DNA of 64,000 nucleotides from Oscillospiraceae bacterium (GTDB lineage: Bacteria; Bacillota; Clostridia; Oscillospirales; Oscillospiraceae). Each line of letters starts with the position of its first letter. Positions within the stretch are counted from its first letter, which is position 1. Shown here piece by piece: positions 34,266 through 44,199 of this stretch. A model generated the notes under the pieces. That model was given only the letters and a program-made list of their open reading frames with translations, made no database searches and had not been told where the DNA came from. The stretch lies in assembly GCA_017550645.1 (NCBI GenBank), contig JAFZOI010000036.1, positions 62,001 through 126,000 of the forward strand, read 5' to 3'. The position numbers were made by a program, and so were the translations under genes.

Positions 34266-35519
34266 CTATTTCTTCAAGATTTCCTTTTCAAAAAGGAGGC
34301 CCATGAGGCGCGTCCCGGCGTCGATATACGGTCCGGCCTCGCCGCTCGGCTCGGAGTAGTCCGCCGGGCCTTCGAGTTCGGCGCCGCTGTCATAGATCAT
34401 GAACGGCACGGGAGCCGCGCCGTGCGCGCCGGTCGCGGTGAGGGTCTTATGGTCGGAGAGGATGAGCATGCGGAAGCGCTCGCCGCGGGCGCGCATCTTC
34501 TCGACTATCCTTTTGACGACGAGCCCGTCGATATTCTCGATGGACTTTATTTTGCCCGGAAGATCGTGGTTATGCGTACACTCGTCCGGCGCCTCGACGT
34601 GGACGGCGACGAAATCGAGCCCGGAATCGAGCGCTTCAATCGCCGCGTCGGCCTTGCCCTCGTAGTTCGTGTCGAGTTCGCCCGTCGCGCCCTCGACGGA
34701 GATGCGTCCGAGCCCCGTCAGGGCCGCGATGCCATGGCAGAGAGGGACGGCGGAAATGACGGCGCCGCTCTTGCCGTAGGCCTCCGTGAAGGACGGGAGC
34801 TCTGCGGCCGTGCCCTCCGCCCAGAACCAGATGCAGTTGCACGGCAGCTTGCCCGCGGCGACGCGGGCCTTGTTTATCGGATGCTCGCCGAGATATTTAT
34901 TCGAGAGCTCCATAAGGCCGCGGAGCGTCTTCGCGTTTTCGTTGCCGGAGGGGACGTTGTCCCCGACGCGCTCGCCGAGATGGTCGTGCGGCGGGCTGAG
35001 GTGCAGTCCCCTGATGTCTCCCCCGCTCTGCACGGCGATGTGCCTGTACGAGAGCGTCGGCTTGACGGTCACGCCCGCGCGGGCGGCCGCGTCACGAAAT
35101 TCGGGGACGGTGAAGAGCCATTCGATGAGCTCCTTGGAGTTCTCGCCTTCTATGCCTCCGCCGCTGTGCGAGAGGATGCGCTTATTTTCAAAGGGAACGT
35201 CCTCGTCCGATATGGCCGCCATGTTGCAGCGGAAAGCGGCGTCGCCCGGAGCGAGGCGCAGGCCCTGAGCCGCAGCCTCGAGCGGGGCGCGCCCCGTATA
35301 GCACTTATGCGGATCGCAGCCGAATATCGAGAGGATGGCCGTGTCGCTGCCGGCGGGGAGCCCGTCGGGGCAGTTTTTGACGCTGCCGACGAGGCTGCGG
35401 CGCGCGAGCGCGTCGATCACGGGCTTGTTCGCGGCCTGAAGCGGGGTCTTCCCTCCGAGCTCGGGGACGGGATCGTCCGCCATGCCGTCTCCTATTACCA
35501 GTATATACTTCATTGTCAT
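34266..35519 (-). CDS. apgM: ApgM-type phosphoglycerate mutase / proposed homoserine kinase
   Basis: 417 residues of the alkaline phosphatase superfamily, COG3635 type: VIGDGMADDPVPELGGKTPL at the N-terminus, the nucleophile Ser in GSDTAILSIFG, HVEAPDECTHN and LILSDHKT for the two metals. Archaeal-type members are cofactor-independent phosphoglycerate mutases; a bacterial branch has been proposed to be homoserine kinase. The neighbouring aminotransferase and Lrp-type regulator are compatible with an amino-acid role. The start could be ATG 35519 or 35513. It overlaps the aminotransferase stop. Confidence 0.85.
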   Translation of the reverse strand: MTMKYILVIGDGMADDPVPELGGKTPLQAANKPVIDALARRSLVGSVKNCPDGLPAGSDTAILSIFGCDPHKCYTGRAPLEAAAQGLRLAPGDAAFRCNMAAISDEDVPFENKRILSHSGGGIEGENSKELIEWLFTVPEFRDAAARAGVTVKPTLSYRHIAVQSGGDIRGLHLSPPHDHLGERVGDNVPSGNENAKTLRGLMELSNKYLGEHPINKARVAAGKLPCNCIWFWAEGTAAELPSFTEAYGKSGAVISAVPLCHGIAALTGLGRISVEGATGELDTNYEGKADAAIEALDSGLDFVAVHVEAPDECTHNHDLPGKIKSIENIDGLVVKRIVEKMRARGERFRMLILSDHKTLTATGAHGAAPVPFMIYDSGAELEGPADYSEPSGEAGPYIDAGTRLMGLLFEKEILKK

Positions 35520-36697
35520 TTACCGTCCTTTGACAGTCTGTCGAGAAATCTTCCGAGCCTGACGAGCGCCTCGGTCAGGTCCTCCGTCGAGGCGGCGTAG
35601 CACATTCTGACAAAGCCCTCGCCCGCCGCGCCGAACGCGGAGCCGGATATGACGGCGACCTTCTCCTCGACGAGGAAGCGCTCGCAGAATTCGTCGGAGG
35701 TCAGCCCCGTGCTCTTTATGCACGGGAACATGTAAAACGCCCCGCGCGGCTCAAAGCATTCGAGCCCCGCGTCTCTCACGCCCTGCAGGAGCAGCCTGCG
35801 GCGGCGGTCATAGTCCTCCCGCATGCGCGCCACGTCGATGTCGCCGGCGTCGAGCGCCTCGATGGCGGCGTACTGCGCCGTCGTCGGAGCGCACATGATG
35901 GCGAACTGATGGAGCTTGAGCATCTGCTTTATGACGTCGGCGGGGCCGCAGACGTAGCCGAGGCGCCAGCCGGTCATGGCATAGGTCTTGGAAAAGCCGT
36001 TGATGACTATCGTCCGGTCGAAGAGCTCGGGAATGTTCGCCGGGGAGACGTGCTTTGTCCCGTAGGTCAGCTCGGAGTATATCTCGTCGCTGATTATGGC
36101 GATATTGCGCCCGCGCAGGATCTTCGCGATAGCCTCGAGATCCTCGCGGCGCATTATCGCGCCGGTCGGGTTGCAGGGGTATGGCAGGACGAGAGCCTTC
36201 GTGCGCGGGCTGAGCGCGGCCTCAAGCTCCTCGGGAGTGAGGCGGAACTCGTTCTCCTCCTTCGTCTCGACGAGGACGGGGACGCCGCCCGCGACGCGCG
36301 TCAGCGGCTCGTAGCAGACGAAGGACGGCATGGGGATTATCACTTCGTCGCCCGGATCGAGCAGGACGCGCAGGGCGAGGTCGATGGCCTCGCTGCCGCC
36401 GACGGTCACGACTATCTCGCTCTCGGGGTCGTAGCGGAGGGAAAAGCGCCTCTCAAGATAGCCCGCGATGGCGCGGCGCAGCGAGAGAAAGCCCGCGTTG
36501 GACGTATATTTGGTAAAGCCCTTTTCCAGAGAGTACACGCCCGCGTCGCGTATATGCCACGGGGTCACGAAATCGGGCTCGCCGACGCCGAGGGAGATGG
36601 CGTCGGTCATGTCGTTGAGTATGTCGAAAAACTTTCTGATGCCGGAGGGCGCGAGCGCGACGACCTTATCCGACAGGAGCTCGCCTATGCCGCTCAA
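35516..36697 (-). CDS. Class I/II PLP-dependent aminotransferase
   Basis: 393 residues of fold type I: SLGVGEPDF and YTSNAGFLSLRRAI near the start, NPTGA, the SDEIYSELTYG block and the Schiff-base Lys in GFSKTYAMTGWRLG near residue 235, and Arg in GEGFVRMCYA for the substrate carboxylate. It is closest to PatA/AspC-like enzymes; the amino acid used is not clear. Its start overlaps the Lrp-type regulator stop by four bases, so the regulator probably controls it. Confidence 0.9.
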   Translation of the reverse strand: MSGIGELLSDKVVALAPSGIRKFFDILNDMTDAISLGVGEPDFVTPWHIRDAGVYSLEKGFTKYTSNAGFLSLRRAIAGYLERRFSLRYDPESEIVVTVGGSEAIDLALRVLLDPGDEVIIPMPSFVCYEPLTRVAGGVPVLVETKEENEFRLTPEELEAALSPRTKALVLPYPCNPTGAIMRREDLEAIAKILRGRNIAIISDEIYSELTYGTKHVSPANIPELFDRTIVINGFSKTYAMTGWRLGYVCGPADVIKQMLKLHQFAIMCAPTTAQYAAIEALDAGDIDVARMREDYDRRRRLLLQGVRDAGLECFEPRGAFYMFPCIKSTGLTSDEFCERFLVEEKVAVISGSAFGAAGEGFVRMCYAASTEDLTEALVRLGRFLDRLSKDGK

Positions 36698-37176
36698 CAG
36701 AACATCATCCTTTCCTGCTGCTCCGGCTGCGTCGTAAAGGCGATGTTCTTATCCTTGTATTTCTTGAGGATAAAGTGCGTCGCGGTGCCGGTAACGCCGT
36801 CAATGGTCGAAAGGCGCGAGGAGACGAACGTCGAGACCTCCTTGAGGGTGCGCCCGGAGATGATGACGGTCAGGTCGTAGGCTCCGCTCATGAGATAGAG
36901 GCTCTCGACCTCCTCATACTGATATATGCGCTCGGCGATGCGGTCGAAGCCGTCGCCGCGCTGAGGCGTGACCTTGACCTCGATGAGCGCCGTCACGAAC
37001 TCCTCGCCCGCCTTGTCCCAGTCGATGAGAGTGAGTCTGCCGAGTATGAGGCCCTCCTTCTCGCATTCCTTTATCGTCGCCGCGACCTCCTCCTCGGTCA
37101 GGCCGAGCATGGCCGCAATCTGCGCGTCGGTGAGGCGGCTGTCTCTCTCGAGTATTTTAAGGATCTCTTTTTTCAT
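36694..37176 (-). CDS. Lrp/AsnC-family transcriptional regulator
   Basis: 160 residues. A winged helix-turn-helix (about 3-55: DAQIAAMLGLTEEEVAATIKE) is followed by an AsnC ligand-binding domain (about 70-150: ALIEVKVTPQRG, LMSGAYDLTVIISG). Lrp-type proteins sense amino acids and usually control the adjacent gene. AAGGAGC lies ten bases before ATG 37176. First gene of the operon that runs to ispE. Confidence 0.93.
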   Translation of the reverse strand: MKKEILKILERDSRLTDAQIAAMLGLTEEEVAATIKECEKEGLILGRLTLIDWDKAGEEFVTALIEVKVTPQRGDGFDRIAERIYQYEEVESLYLMSGAYDLTVIISGRTLKEVSTFVSSRLSTIDGVTGTATHFILKKYKDKNIAFTTQPEQQERMMFC

Positions 37177-37225
37177 GGTCTTTAAGCTCCTTTCGGATCC
37201 GAAAACTTTTGAATAATATTTGAGT

Positions 37226-37254
37226 ATTATAACACATGCGTGTTTTTCCTGCAA
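37226..37254 (-). promoter_or_regulatory. Sigma-A promoter for the Lrp-aminotransferase-apgM-ispE operon
   Basis: On the minus strand TTGCAG (37254-37249) and TATAAT (37231-37226) are 17 bases apart, about 50 bases before the start codon. Confidence 0.85.
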
Positions 37255-37364
37255 TATGAATATGGGGCGAAAAACGGGTCAAACTAAAGGCGAAATAAGG
37301 GCTCGTCCGCCCGCGCGCATATGGCAGGCGGCGCGAAACGGGCCCGGGACCGGAGGTTCTCCCC

Positions 37365-37574
37365 ATGATAATGGACCGCATTTCCCTGGCTCTGATCGTC
37401 ATCGGCGCTCTCAACTGGGGCAGCATCGGTATTTTCAAGTTTGACATCGTCGCAGCGATCTTCGGAGGGCAGACCGCCACCGTCAGCCGCATCATTTTCA
37501 CGCTGGTGGGGCTGGCCGGGCTCTGGTGCATCTCTCTGTTTTTCAGAGACAGGCCCGTACCCGAAGAGGCTTGA
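37365..37574 (+). CDS. DUF378 family small membrane protein
   Basis: 69 residues with two transmembrane helices (about 5-24 and 38-60). The N-terminal ALIVIGALNWGSIGIFKFDIVAAIFG pattern is diagnostic of DUF378 (YuzA-like). GGAGG is eight bases before ATG. Function unknown. The short spaces on both sides contain no other gene; the hairpin after it may end its transcript. Confidence 0.9.
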   Translation: MIMDRISLALIVIGALNWGSIGIFKFDIVAAIFGGQTATVSRIIFTLVGLAGLWCISLFFRDRPVPEEA

Positions 37575-37584
37575 AAACGCCCCT

Positions 37585-37605
37585 CCGCGCCGTCTTCCGG
37601 CGCGG
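37585..37605 (+). terminator. Weak hairpin after the DUF378 gene
   Basis: CCGCGCCG, TCTTC-type loop, CGGCGCGG forms a strong 8-base stem, but TTTTT begins eight bases later, so termination efficiency is doubtful. Confidence 0.4.
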
Positions 37606-37651
37606 TACATAGACCTTTTTCCGCGTACATAATTAATTTACATATTAGGTA

Positions 37652-37680
37652 TTGACAATCAGATCGGCCGGTGGTACATT
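37652..37680 (+). promoter_or_regulatory. Sigma-A promoter of the hrcA operon
   Basis: Consensus TTGACA and TACATT with a 17-base spacer, directly followed by the CIRCE operator. Confidence 0.92.
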
Positions 37681-37684
37681 GTGT

Positions 37685-37711
37685 TTAGCACTCGGAGATG
37701 TCGAGTGCTAA
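37685..37711. promoter_or_regulatory. CIRCE operator for HrcA
   Basis: TTAGCACTC, nine bases, GAGTGCTAA: a perfect match to the CIRCE consensus, spanning the expected transcription start. HrcA binding here represses hrcA-grpE-dnaK-dnaJ until heat shock. Confidence 0.98.
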
Positions 37712-37734
37712 TACTATGGAGGCAAGGCCGGACG

Positions 37735-38802
37735 ATGGATATAAGCGACAGAAAAAAGCGAATACTCCGCGCCATCGTGGAGAGCTACGTCGAGACCGCG
37801 GAGCCCGTCGGCTCCAAGGCGATATGCTCCGACCTCGGGCTTTCCTCCGCCACGATACGCAACGAGATGGCCGAGCTCACGGCGCTCGGTCTGCTCGAGC
37901 AGCCGCATACCTCCGCCGGGCGCGTGCCCTCCTCCAAGGGCTACAGGGTCTATGTCAACGAGCTCATGCACGACCGGACCCTCTCCGCGCAGGAGACGTT
38001 CGAGCTCAATAACGCGCTCAGGCAGCGCATAACCAAGCTCGATTCCCTCCTCGCCGACGCGGGCAGGCTCGTCGCGGACTTCACGCACTACCCTGTCTAC
38101 GCGCTCACGGCCGGCTCCTCCGGCATGAAGATACGCCGCTTCGACTTCATCCTCGTCGACAGGAACACGCTCATAGTCGTCATCATGCTCGACAACGATC
38201 AGGTCAAAAACAAGCTGCTGCACTTCCCCGCCGGCATCGACGAGGCCCTCGTGCGCAAGCTGAGCACGGTCTTCAACTCCGGCTTCACCGGCCTCGAGAG
38301 CTCCGAGATGACCCACGAGCTCGTCTCCGCATGTGAGACGGCCTGCGGCGACAGCGAAGGCATAGTAGCCTCCGTCGCGGGCTTTGCGATAGCGGCGCTC
38401 GACGAGGCGGCCCCGCGTCAGGCTTATCTATCCGGCGCGGCGAGCATCCTCGAGCACCCCGAATACCGCGATCCCGACAAGGCGCAGCGCATCCTCGCCT
38501 ACCTCTCCGACGATACGAAGCTGATGACGCTCCCCGCCCCCGACGAGAGCGGCGAGGTCAAGATACTCATAGGCCCGGAAAACGTGGCCGAGGAGCTCTC
38601 GGATTCGAGCGTCGTCGTCGCGAGCTACGATCTCGGCGGAGACGTCAAGGGTCTGCTCGGCGTCGTCGGTCCGACGAGGATGGACTACGCGAACATCTCG
38701 GCGCATCTGAGCTACCTCGCGCGGGAGCTGAGGATATTCCTCGGCGGCGCGGGGACGCTCCCCCAGCTCGGCTCCGGTCCGCCCGGTCCCGACGAGAAAT
38801 AA
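37735..38802 (+). CDS. hrcA: Heat-inducible transcription repressor HrcA
   Basis: 355 residues. A winged helix at the N-terminus (SDRKKRILRAIVESYVETAEPVGSK, then SSATIRNEMAEL) is followed by the GAF-like HrcA domain (about 100-340). It represses the operon it heads through the CIRCE box 24 bases upstream. The start ATG 37735 is preceded by GGAGG and AAGG at slightly long spacing. Confidence 0.97.
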   Translation: MDISDRKKRILRAIVESYVETAEPVGSKAICSDLGLSSATIRNEMAELTALGLLEQPHTSAGRVPSSKGYRVYVNELMHDRTLSAQETFELNNALRQRITKLDSLLADAGRLVADFTHYPVYALTAGSSGMKIRRFDFILVDRNTLIVVIMLDNDQVKNKLLHFPAGIDEALVRKLSTVFNSGFTGLESSEMTHELVSACETACGDSEGIVASVAGFAIAALDEAAPRQAYLSGAASILEHPEYRDPDKAQRILAYLSDDTKLMTLPAPDESGEVKILIGPENVAEELSDSSVVVASYDLGGDVKGLLGVVGPTRMDYANISAHLSYLARELRIFLGGAGTLPQLGSGPPGPDEK

Positions 38803-38825
38803 AGCGAAAGGACTGATATTCCGAC

Positions 38826-39365
38826 ATGTCCAAGAAGAAAGACGAAAAGCCTTTTGAGGAGCCCGAGGCCGCGGCTGCTCAGGAGGAAGAGATAAAGACC
38901 GAAGCGGCGCCCGAGGCGGCCGCCGAGCCGGAGGCCCCCTCCGCGGAGGCTCTGCTCGCGGCGGAGAAGGACCGCTATCTCAGGCTCGCGGCCGAATACG
39001 ACAACTACCGCAAGCGCTCTCAGCGCGAATATCAGGCGCTTTTCGCCGACGTCCGCGCCGACACCATCTCCCAGATACTCCCCGTCTACGACAATCTTCT
39101 GCGAGCCATTGACACGCCCTGCTCGGACGAGGCGTACGCAAAGGGCGTCGAGATGACGATGTCGCAGCTGATGACGATCTTCGACAAGCTCGGCGTCAAG
39201 CCCATAGAGGCTCTGGGAAAGACCTTTGACCCGGCGCTCATGAACGCCGTCATGCACACGGAGGACGAATCCCTCGGCGAGAACGTAGTCGTCGAGGAGT
39301 TCCAGAGGGGCTTCACTCTCGGAGACAAGGTCATCCGCCATTCCATGGTCAAGGTGGCAAACTGA
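38826..39365 (+). CDS. grpE: Nucleotide exchange factor GrpE
   Basis: 179 residues. An acidic low-complexity N-terminus (1-45) precedes the coiled-coil (AEYDNYRKRSQREYQ) and the beta-domain that contacts DnaK (GVKPIEALGKTFDPALMNAV, then FTLGDKVIRHSMV). It exchanges ADP for ATP on DnaK. It lies 23 bases after hrcA. Confidence 0.97.
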   Translation: MSKKKDEKPFEEPEAAAAQEEEIKTEAAPEAAAEPEAPSAEALLAAEKDRYLRLAAEYDNYRKRSQREYQALFADVRADTISQILPVYDNLLRAIDTPCSDEAYAKGVEMTMSQLMTIFDKLGVKPIEALGKTFDPALMNAVMHTEDESLGENVVVEEFQRGFTLGDKVIRHSMVKVAN

Positions 39366-39417
39366 CGACCGCGCGGCCCCGCCGCGTTGAGTAATAATTT
39401 AACAGGAGGAAAAGAAA

Positions 39418-41262
<1,845 letters not shown>

Positions 41263-41271
41263 GCTGAATCG

Positions 41272-41301
41272 CGTATGGCGGGGGCAAGCCCCCGCCGTAC
41301 G
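41272..41301 (+). other. Strong hairpin between dnaK and dnaJ
   Basis: CGTATGGCGGGGG, loop CAAG, CCCCCGCCGTACG forms a 13-base stem with one G-U pair and no T tract. It probably stabilises the dnaK 3' end or limits dnaJ expression rather than terminating fully. Confidence 0.6.
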
Positions 41302-41339
41302 TTCGTTCTCAGCGATCCCCATTCGTAAGGGAGAACACT

Positions 41340-42467
41340 ATGGCAAGTAAAAGAGATTACTATGAAGTCCTCGGCGTCGACAAAAACGCGTCGCAGGACG
41401 ATATAAAGAAGGCGTTCCGCAAGGCCGCGAAGGAGAATCACCCCGACCTCCACCCCGACGACAAGGAGGCCGAGGCCCGCTTCAAGGAGATACAGGAGGC
41501 CTACGAGATCCTCTCCGACGAACAGAACCGCGCCAAATACGACCAGTTCGGCCACGCCGCGTTCGATCCGTCCTTCGGGGCGGGAGGCGGCGGCTCCGGC
41601 TTCGGCGGATTCGGAGGCTTCGGCGACATCAACGTCGACCTCGGAGATATATTCGACTCCTTCTTCGGCGGCGGCAGGACGCGCGCCAACGCCAACGCCC
41701 CGCGCAAGGGCCAGAGCATAAGCACCTCGCTGAGCATCACCTTTGAGGAGGCCGCCTTCGGCTGCACGAAGGAGATAAGCGTCAGCCGCATCGAGCCCTG
41801 CGCCGACTGCCACGGCACCGGCTGCTCCGCCGGCACTACTCCGGAGGTCTGCTCCGACTGCCACGGCACCGGCACCGTCCGCACTCAGACGCGCACCGCC
41901 TTCGGCGTCATGAGCTCGACGACGACGTGCTCGCGCTGCGGAGGCACGGGCAAGATAATCCACAGCCCCTGCTCCACCTGCCGCGGCAAGGGCAGCGTCC
42001 GCCGCAACAAGAAGATCTCCGTCAACATACCCGCCGGCGTGGACGACGGCATGACCGTCTCCGTCCACGGGCAGGGCAATCAGGGCTCCAACGGCGGCCC
42101 GAACGGCGATCTGCTCGTCACGATTACGGTCCTCAGCCATCATCTTTTCCAGAGAGACGGCACGAGCGTCCTCTACAGGCTGCCCATAAGCATCACGCAG
42201 GCCGCGCTCGGCGCGGAGATGCAGGTCCCGACGCTCGACGGAAACGTCATGCTGAAGATACCCGAGGGCACGCAGTCCGAGGCCGTCTTCAGGCTTCGCG
42301 GAAAGGGCATACAATCCCTCAACGGCGGCTCGCGCGGCGACCAGTTCGTCACAGTCTCCGTACAGACCCCGAAGGGGCTCAACTCCGAGCAGAAGGAACT
42401 TCTGCGTCAACTCGCCGAGACCTTCGGCGAGGGCTCCGGCACGGGCAAGAAAAAGCGCAGAAAATAA
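41340..42467 (+). CDS. dnaJ: Chaperone protein DnaJ
   Basis: 375 residues. The J domain (1-70) has the HPD tripeptide in ENHPDLHPDD. A Gly/Phe-rich linker follows (about 75-115), then a zinc-finger domain with four CxxCxGxG repeats (CADCHGTG, CSDCHGTG, CSRCGGTG, CSTCRGKG, about 145-215) and the two C-terminal substrate domains. It delivers clients to DnaK and stimulates its ATPase. Confidence 0.98.
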   Translation: MASKRDYYEVLGVDKNASQDDIKKAFRKAAKENHPDLHPDDKEAEARFKEIQEAYEILSDEQNRAKYDQFGHAAFDPSFGAGGGGSGFGGFGGFGDINVDLGDIFDSFFGGGRTRANANAPRKGQSISTSLSITFEEAAFGCTKEISVSRIEPCADCHGTGCSAGTTPEVCSDCHGTGTVRTQTRTAFGVMSSTTTCSRCGGTGKIIHSPCSTCRGKGSVRRNKKISVNIPAGVDDGMTVSVHGQGNQGSNGGPNGDLLVTITVLSHHLFQRDGTSVLYRLPISITQAALGAEMQVPTLDGNVMLKIPEGTQSEAVFRLRGKGIQSLNGGSRGDQFVTVSVQTPKGLNSEQKELLRQLAETFGEGSGTGKKKRRK

Positions 42468-42474
42468 AGCGGAA

Positions 42475-42515
42475 GCAAAAACGCCCCCGACTCTCGTCGA
42501 GGGCGTTTGCTTTTG
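42475..42515. terminator. Bidirectional terminator between dnaJ and ahcY
   Basis: AAACGCCC..GAC, short loop, GTC..GGGCGTTT with A-rich 5' and T-rich 3' flanks, between two converging genes. Confidence 0.85.
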
Positions 42516-42519
42516 CATT

Positions 42520-43758
42520 TTACTGTTTGCCGTAGAGGTATTCGCGCTGGGCGGGCGTCAGCTCGTCTATTTTTATGCCCGTCTCGGCGAGCTTGACGCG
42601 GCCTATGGCGTCGTCTATCTCCTCGGACACGTCGTAGACGCGCCGCTCGAGCCCCTTCTGCTTCGTCAGCCATTCGCAGGTCAGCGCCTGCACGGAAAAG
42701 CTCATGTCCATTATCTCGGCGGGATGACCGTTCCCGGCGGCGAGGTTCACGAGCCTGCCCTCGGCGATGACGTTGAGCGTCCTCCCGTCGGGAAGCGTAA
42801 AGCCCTCGATGTTCTCGCGGCGCACGGAGCGAGAGACGGCCATCTCCGCAAGGCCCGCGACGTCCACCTCGCAGTCGAAGTGGCCGGCGTTCGTGAGGAT
42901 AGCGTTATTTTTCATGACGGCGAAGTGCCGCGGGGTCACGACGTCGCGGCAGCCGGTCACGGTCACGAATATATCCCCGAGCGGCGCGGCCTCGTCCATG
43001 GTCATGACCCTGTAGCCCTGCATGACGGCGTCGAGCGCCTTGAAGGGGTCTATCTCCGTCACGATAACGTCGGCGCCCATGCCCTTGGCGCGCAGGGCCA
43101 CGCCCTTGCCGCACCAGCCGAAGCCCGCGACGACGACGGTCTTGCCCGCGACGATGAGGTTGGTCGTGTGCATTATCCCGTCCCAGACGGACTGGCCCGT
43201 GCCGTATTTGTTGTCGTAGTAGTGCTTGGCCTTGGCGTCGTTGACGGCGACCATCGGGCAAGGGAGCGTCCCCTCCCGCTCGCGCATACGCAGGCGGAGA
43301 ATGCCCGTCGTCGTCTCCTCGCAGCCGCCGATGAGGTCGCCGGCGAGGTCGGCGCACTTGCCCGCGAGCAGCTCGACGAGATCGCCCCCGTCGTCGATGA
43401 GGATATGCGGGCGGCACTTGAGCGTCTCGACGAGAAGCGCCTCGTAGCCCGCCATGTCCACGCCGTGGATGCCGAACGTCTCGACTCCGAGCGACGCAAG
43501 GCCGGCGGCGACGTCGTCCTGCGTCGAGAGCGGATTCGAGCCCGTCAGGTATACCTCCGCGCCGGCGGCCTTGAGAACGAGTCCGAGGAAGGCCGTCTTC
43601 GCCTCGAGATGGACGGAAACGGCCGCGCGCAGACCGGCAAGCGGCTTTTCCTTTTCAAATCGGCGCTCTATTCCTCCGAGGACGGGCATAAAGGAGCGGA
43701 CCCACTCGATCTTTTTTATCCCCTCCGGCGCGAGGGCCGGATCTTTTACGATGCTCAT
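42520..43758 (-). CDS. ahcY: Adenosylhomocysteinase
   Basis: 412 residues. It reversibly splits S-adenosylhomocysteine to adenosine and homocysteine. The NAD-binding GFGWCGKGVALRAKGMGA near 205, VNDAKAKHYYDNKYGTGQS and NAGHFDCEVD match the family. It is the shorter bacterial form, without the insertion of about 40 residues found in many proteobacterial enzymes. The start ATG 43758 has GAGG eight bases before it. No SAH riboswitch fold was recognised in the 80 bases upstream. Confidence 0.95.
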   Translation of the reverse strand: MSIVKDPALAPEGIKKIEWVRSFMPVLGGIERRFEKEKPLAGLRAAVSVHLEAKTAFLGLVLKAAGAEVYLTGSNPLSTQDDVAAGLASLGVETFGIHGVDMAGYEALLVETLKCRPHILIDDGGDLVELLAGKCADLAGDLIGGCEETTTGILRLRMREREGTLPCPMVAVNDAKAKHYYDNKYGTGQSVWDGIMHTTNLIVAGKTVVVAGFGWCGKGVALRAKGMGADVIVTEIDPFKALDAVMQGYRVMTMDEAAPLGDIFVTVTGCRDVVTPRHFAVMKNNAILTNAGHFDCEVDVAGLAEMAVSRSVRRENIEGFTLPDGRTLNVIAEGRLVNLAAGNGHPAEIMDMSFSVQALTCEWLTKQKGLERRVYDVSEEIDDAIGRVKLAETGIKIDELTPAQREYLYGKQ

Positions 43759-43839
43759 AAAAAAACCTCGATTTCCAATTTCGACATTTTTTCTCAAAAA
43801 AAGTTATATCAAAACGGACATGGAATAATCTGTCGAAGA

Positions 43840-43868
43840 TTGACAGTATTTGCAGGACATGGTATTCT
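43840..43868 (+). promoter_or_regulatory. Sigma-A promoter for the AbrB-type regulator
   Basis: Consensus TTGACA and TATTCT with a 17-base spacer. The -35 box is the right arm of an inverted repeat CTGTC-N7-GACAG (43830-43846), a possible operator for self-control. Confidence 0.85.
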
Positions 43869-43907
43869 TTTCACAAAGAATTTCAAAGCCATAAGGAGAT
43901 GGACCCC

Positions 43908-44153
43908 ATGAAATCAACTGGAATCGTTAGGCAAATGGACAGCCTCGGAAGGATAGTCCTTCCCATCGAGCTGCGCCGCACGCTTGAGATCGCCGAGAAG
44001 GACGCGCTGGAGATCTTTGTCGACGGAAACATGATCGTCATGAAGAAATACGAGCCGCACTGCACGCTCTGCGGAGGCTCCAAGGATCTCACCCAGTTCA
44101 AGGGCAGAAACTTCTGCGCATCCTGCATCGCTCAGATAAAGAAAGAGCTCTGA
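43908..44153 (+). CDS. AbrB/SpoVT-type regulator with C-terminal zinc knuckles
   Basis: 81 residues. The swapped-hairpin AbrB DNA-binding domain (1-47: GIVRQMDSLGRIVLPIELRRTL, DALEIFVDG) is followed by two CxxC pairs (Cys52/55 and Cys70/73) that could hold a zinc. Such AbrB-zinc fusions occur in Clostridia as transition-state regulators. AAGGAG at about 43891 fits ATG 43908 (ten bases) and is too close to ATG 43899. It has its own promoter and terminator and no toxin partner. Confidence 0.92.
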   Translation: MKSTGIVRQMDSLGRIVLPIELRRTLEIAEKDALEIFVDGNMIVMKKYEPHCTLCGGSKDLTQFKGRNFCASCIAQIKKEL

Positions 44154-44167
44154 ATTCAAGTCAAACG

Positions 44168-44199
44168 GGAGAGGACGAGACGTCCTCTCCCCTTTTTTT
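44168..44199 (+). terminator. Terminator after the AbrB-type gene
   Basis: GGGAGAGGACG, loop AGA, CGTCCTCTCCC followed by seven T. Confidence 0.92.

Noticed and set aside
43759..43840. SAH or SAM riboswitch upstream of ahcY
   Set aside because: The 80-base region is AT-rich and short, and I could not find the conserved core of either riboswitch.
43908..44153. AbrB-type gene as an antitoxin
   Set aside because: There is no small toxin gene next to it; it has its own promoter and terminator and a transition-regulator architecture.
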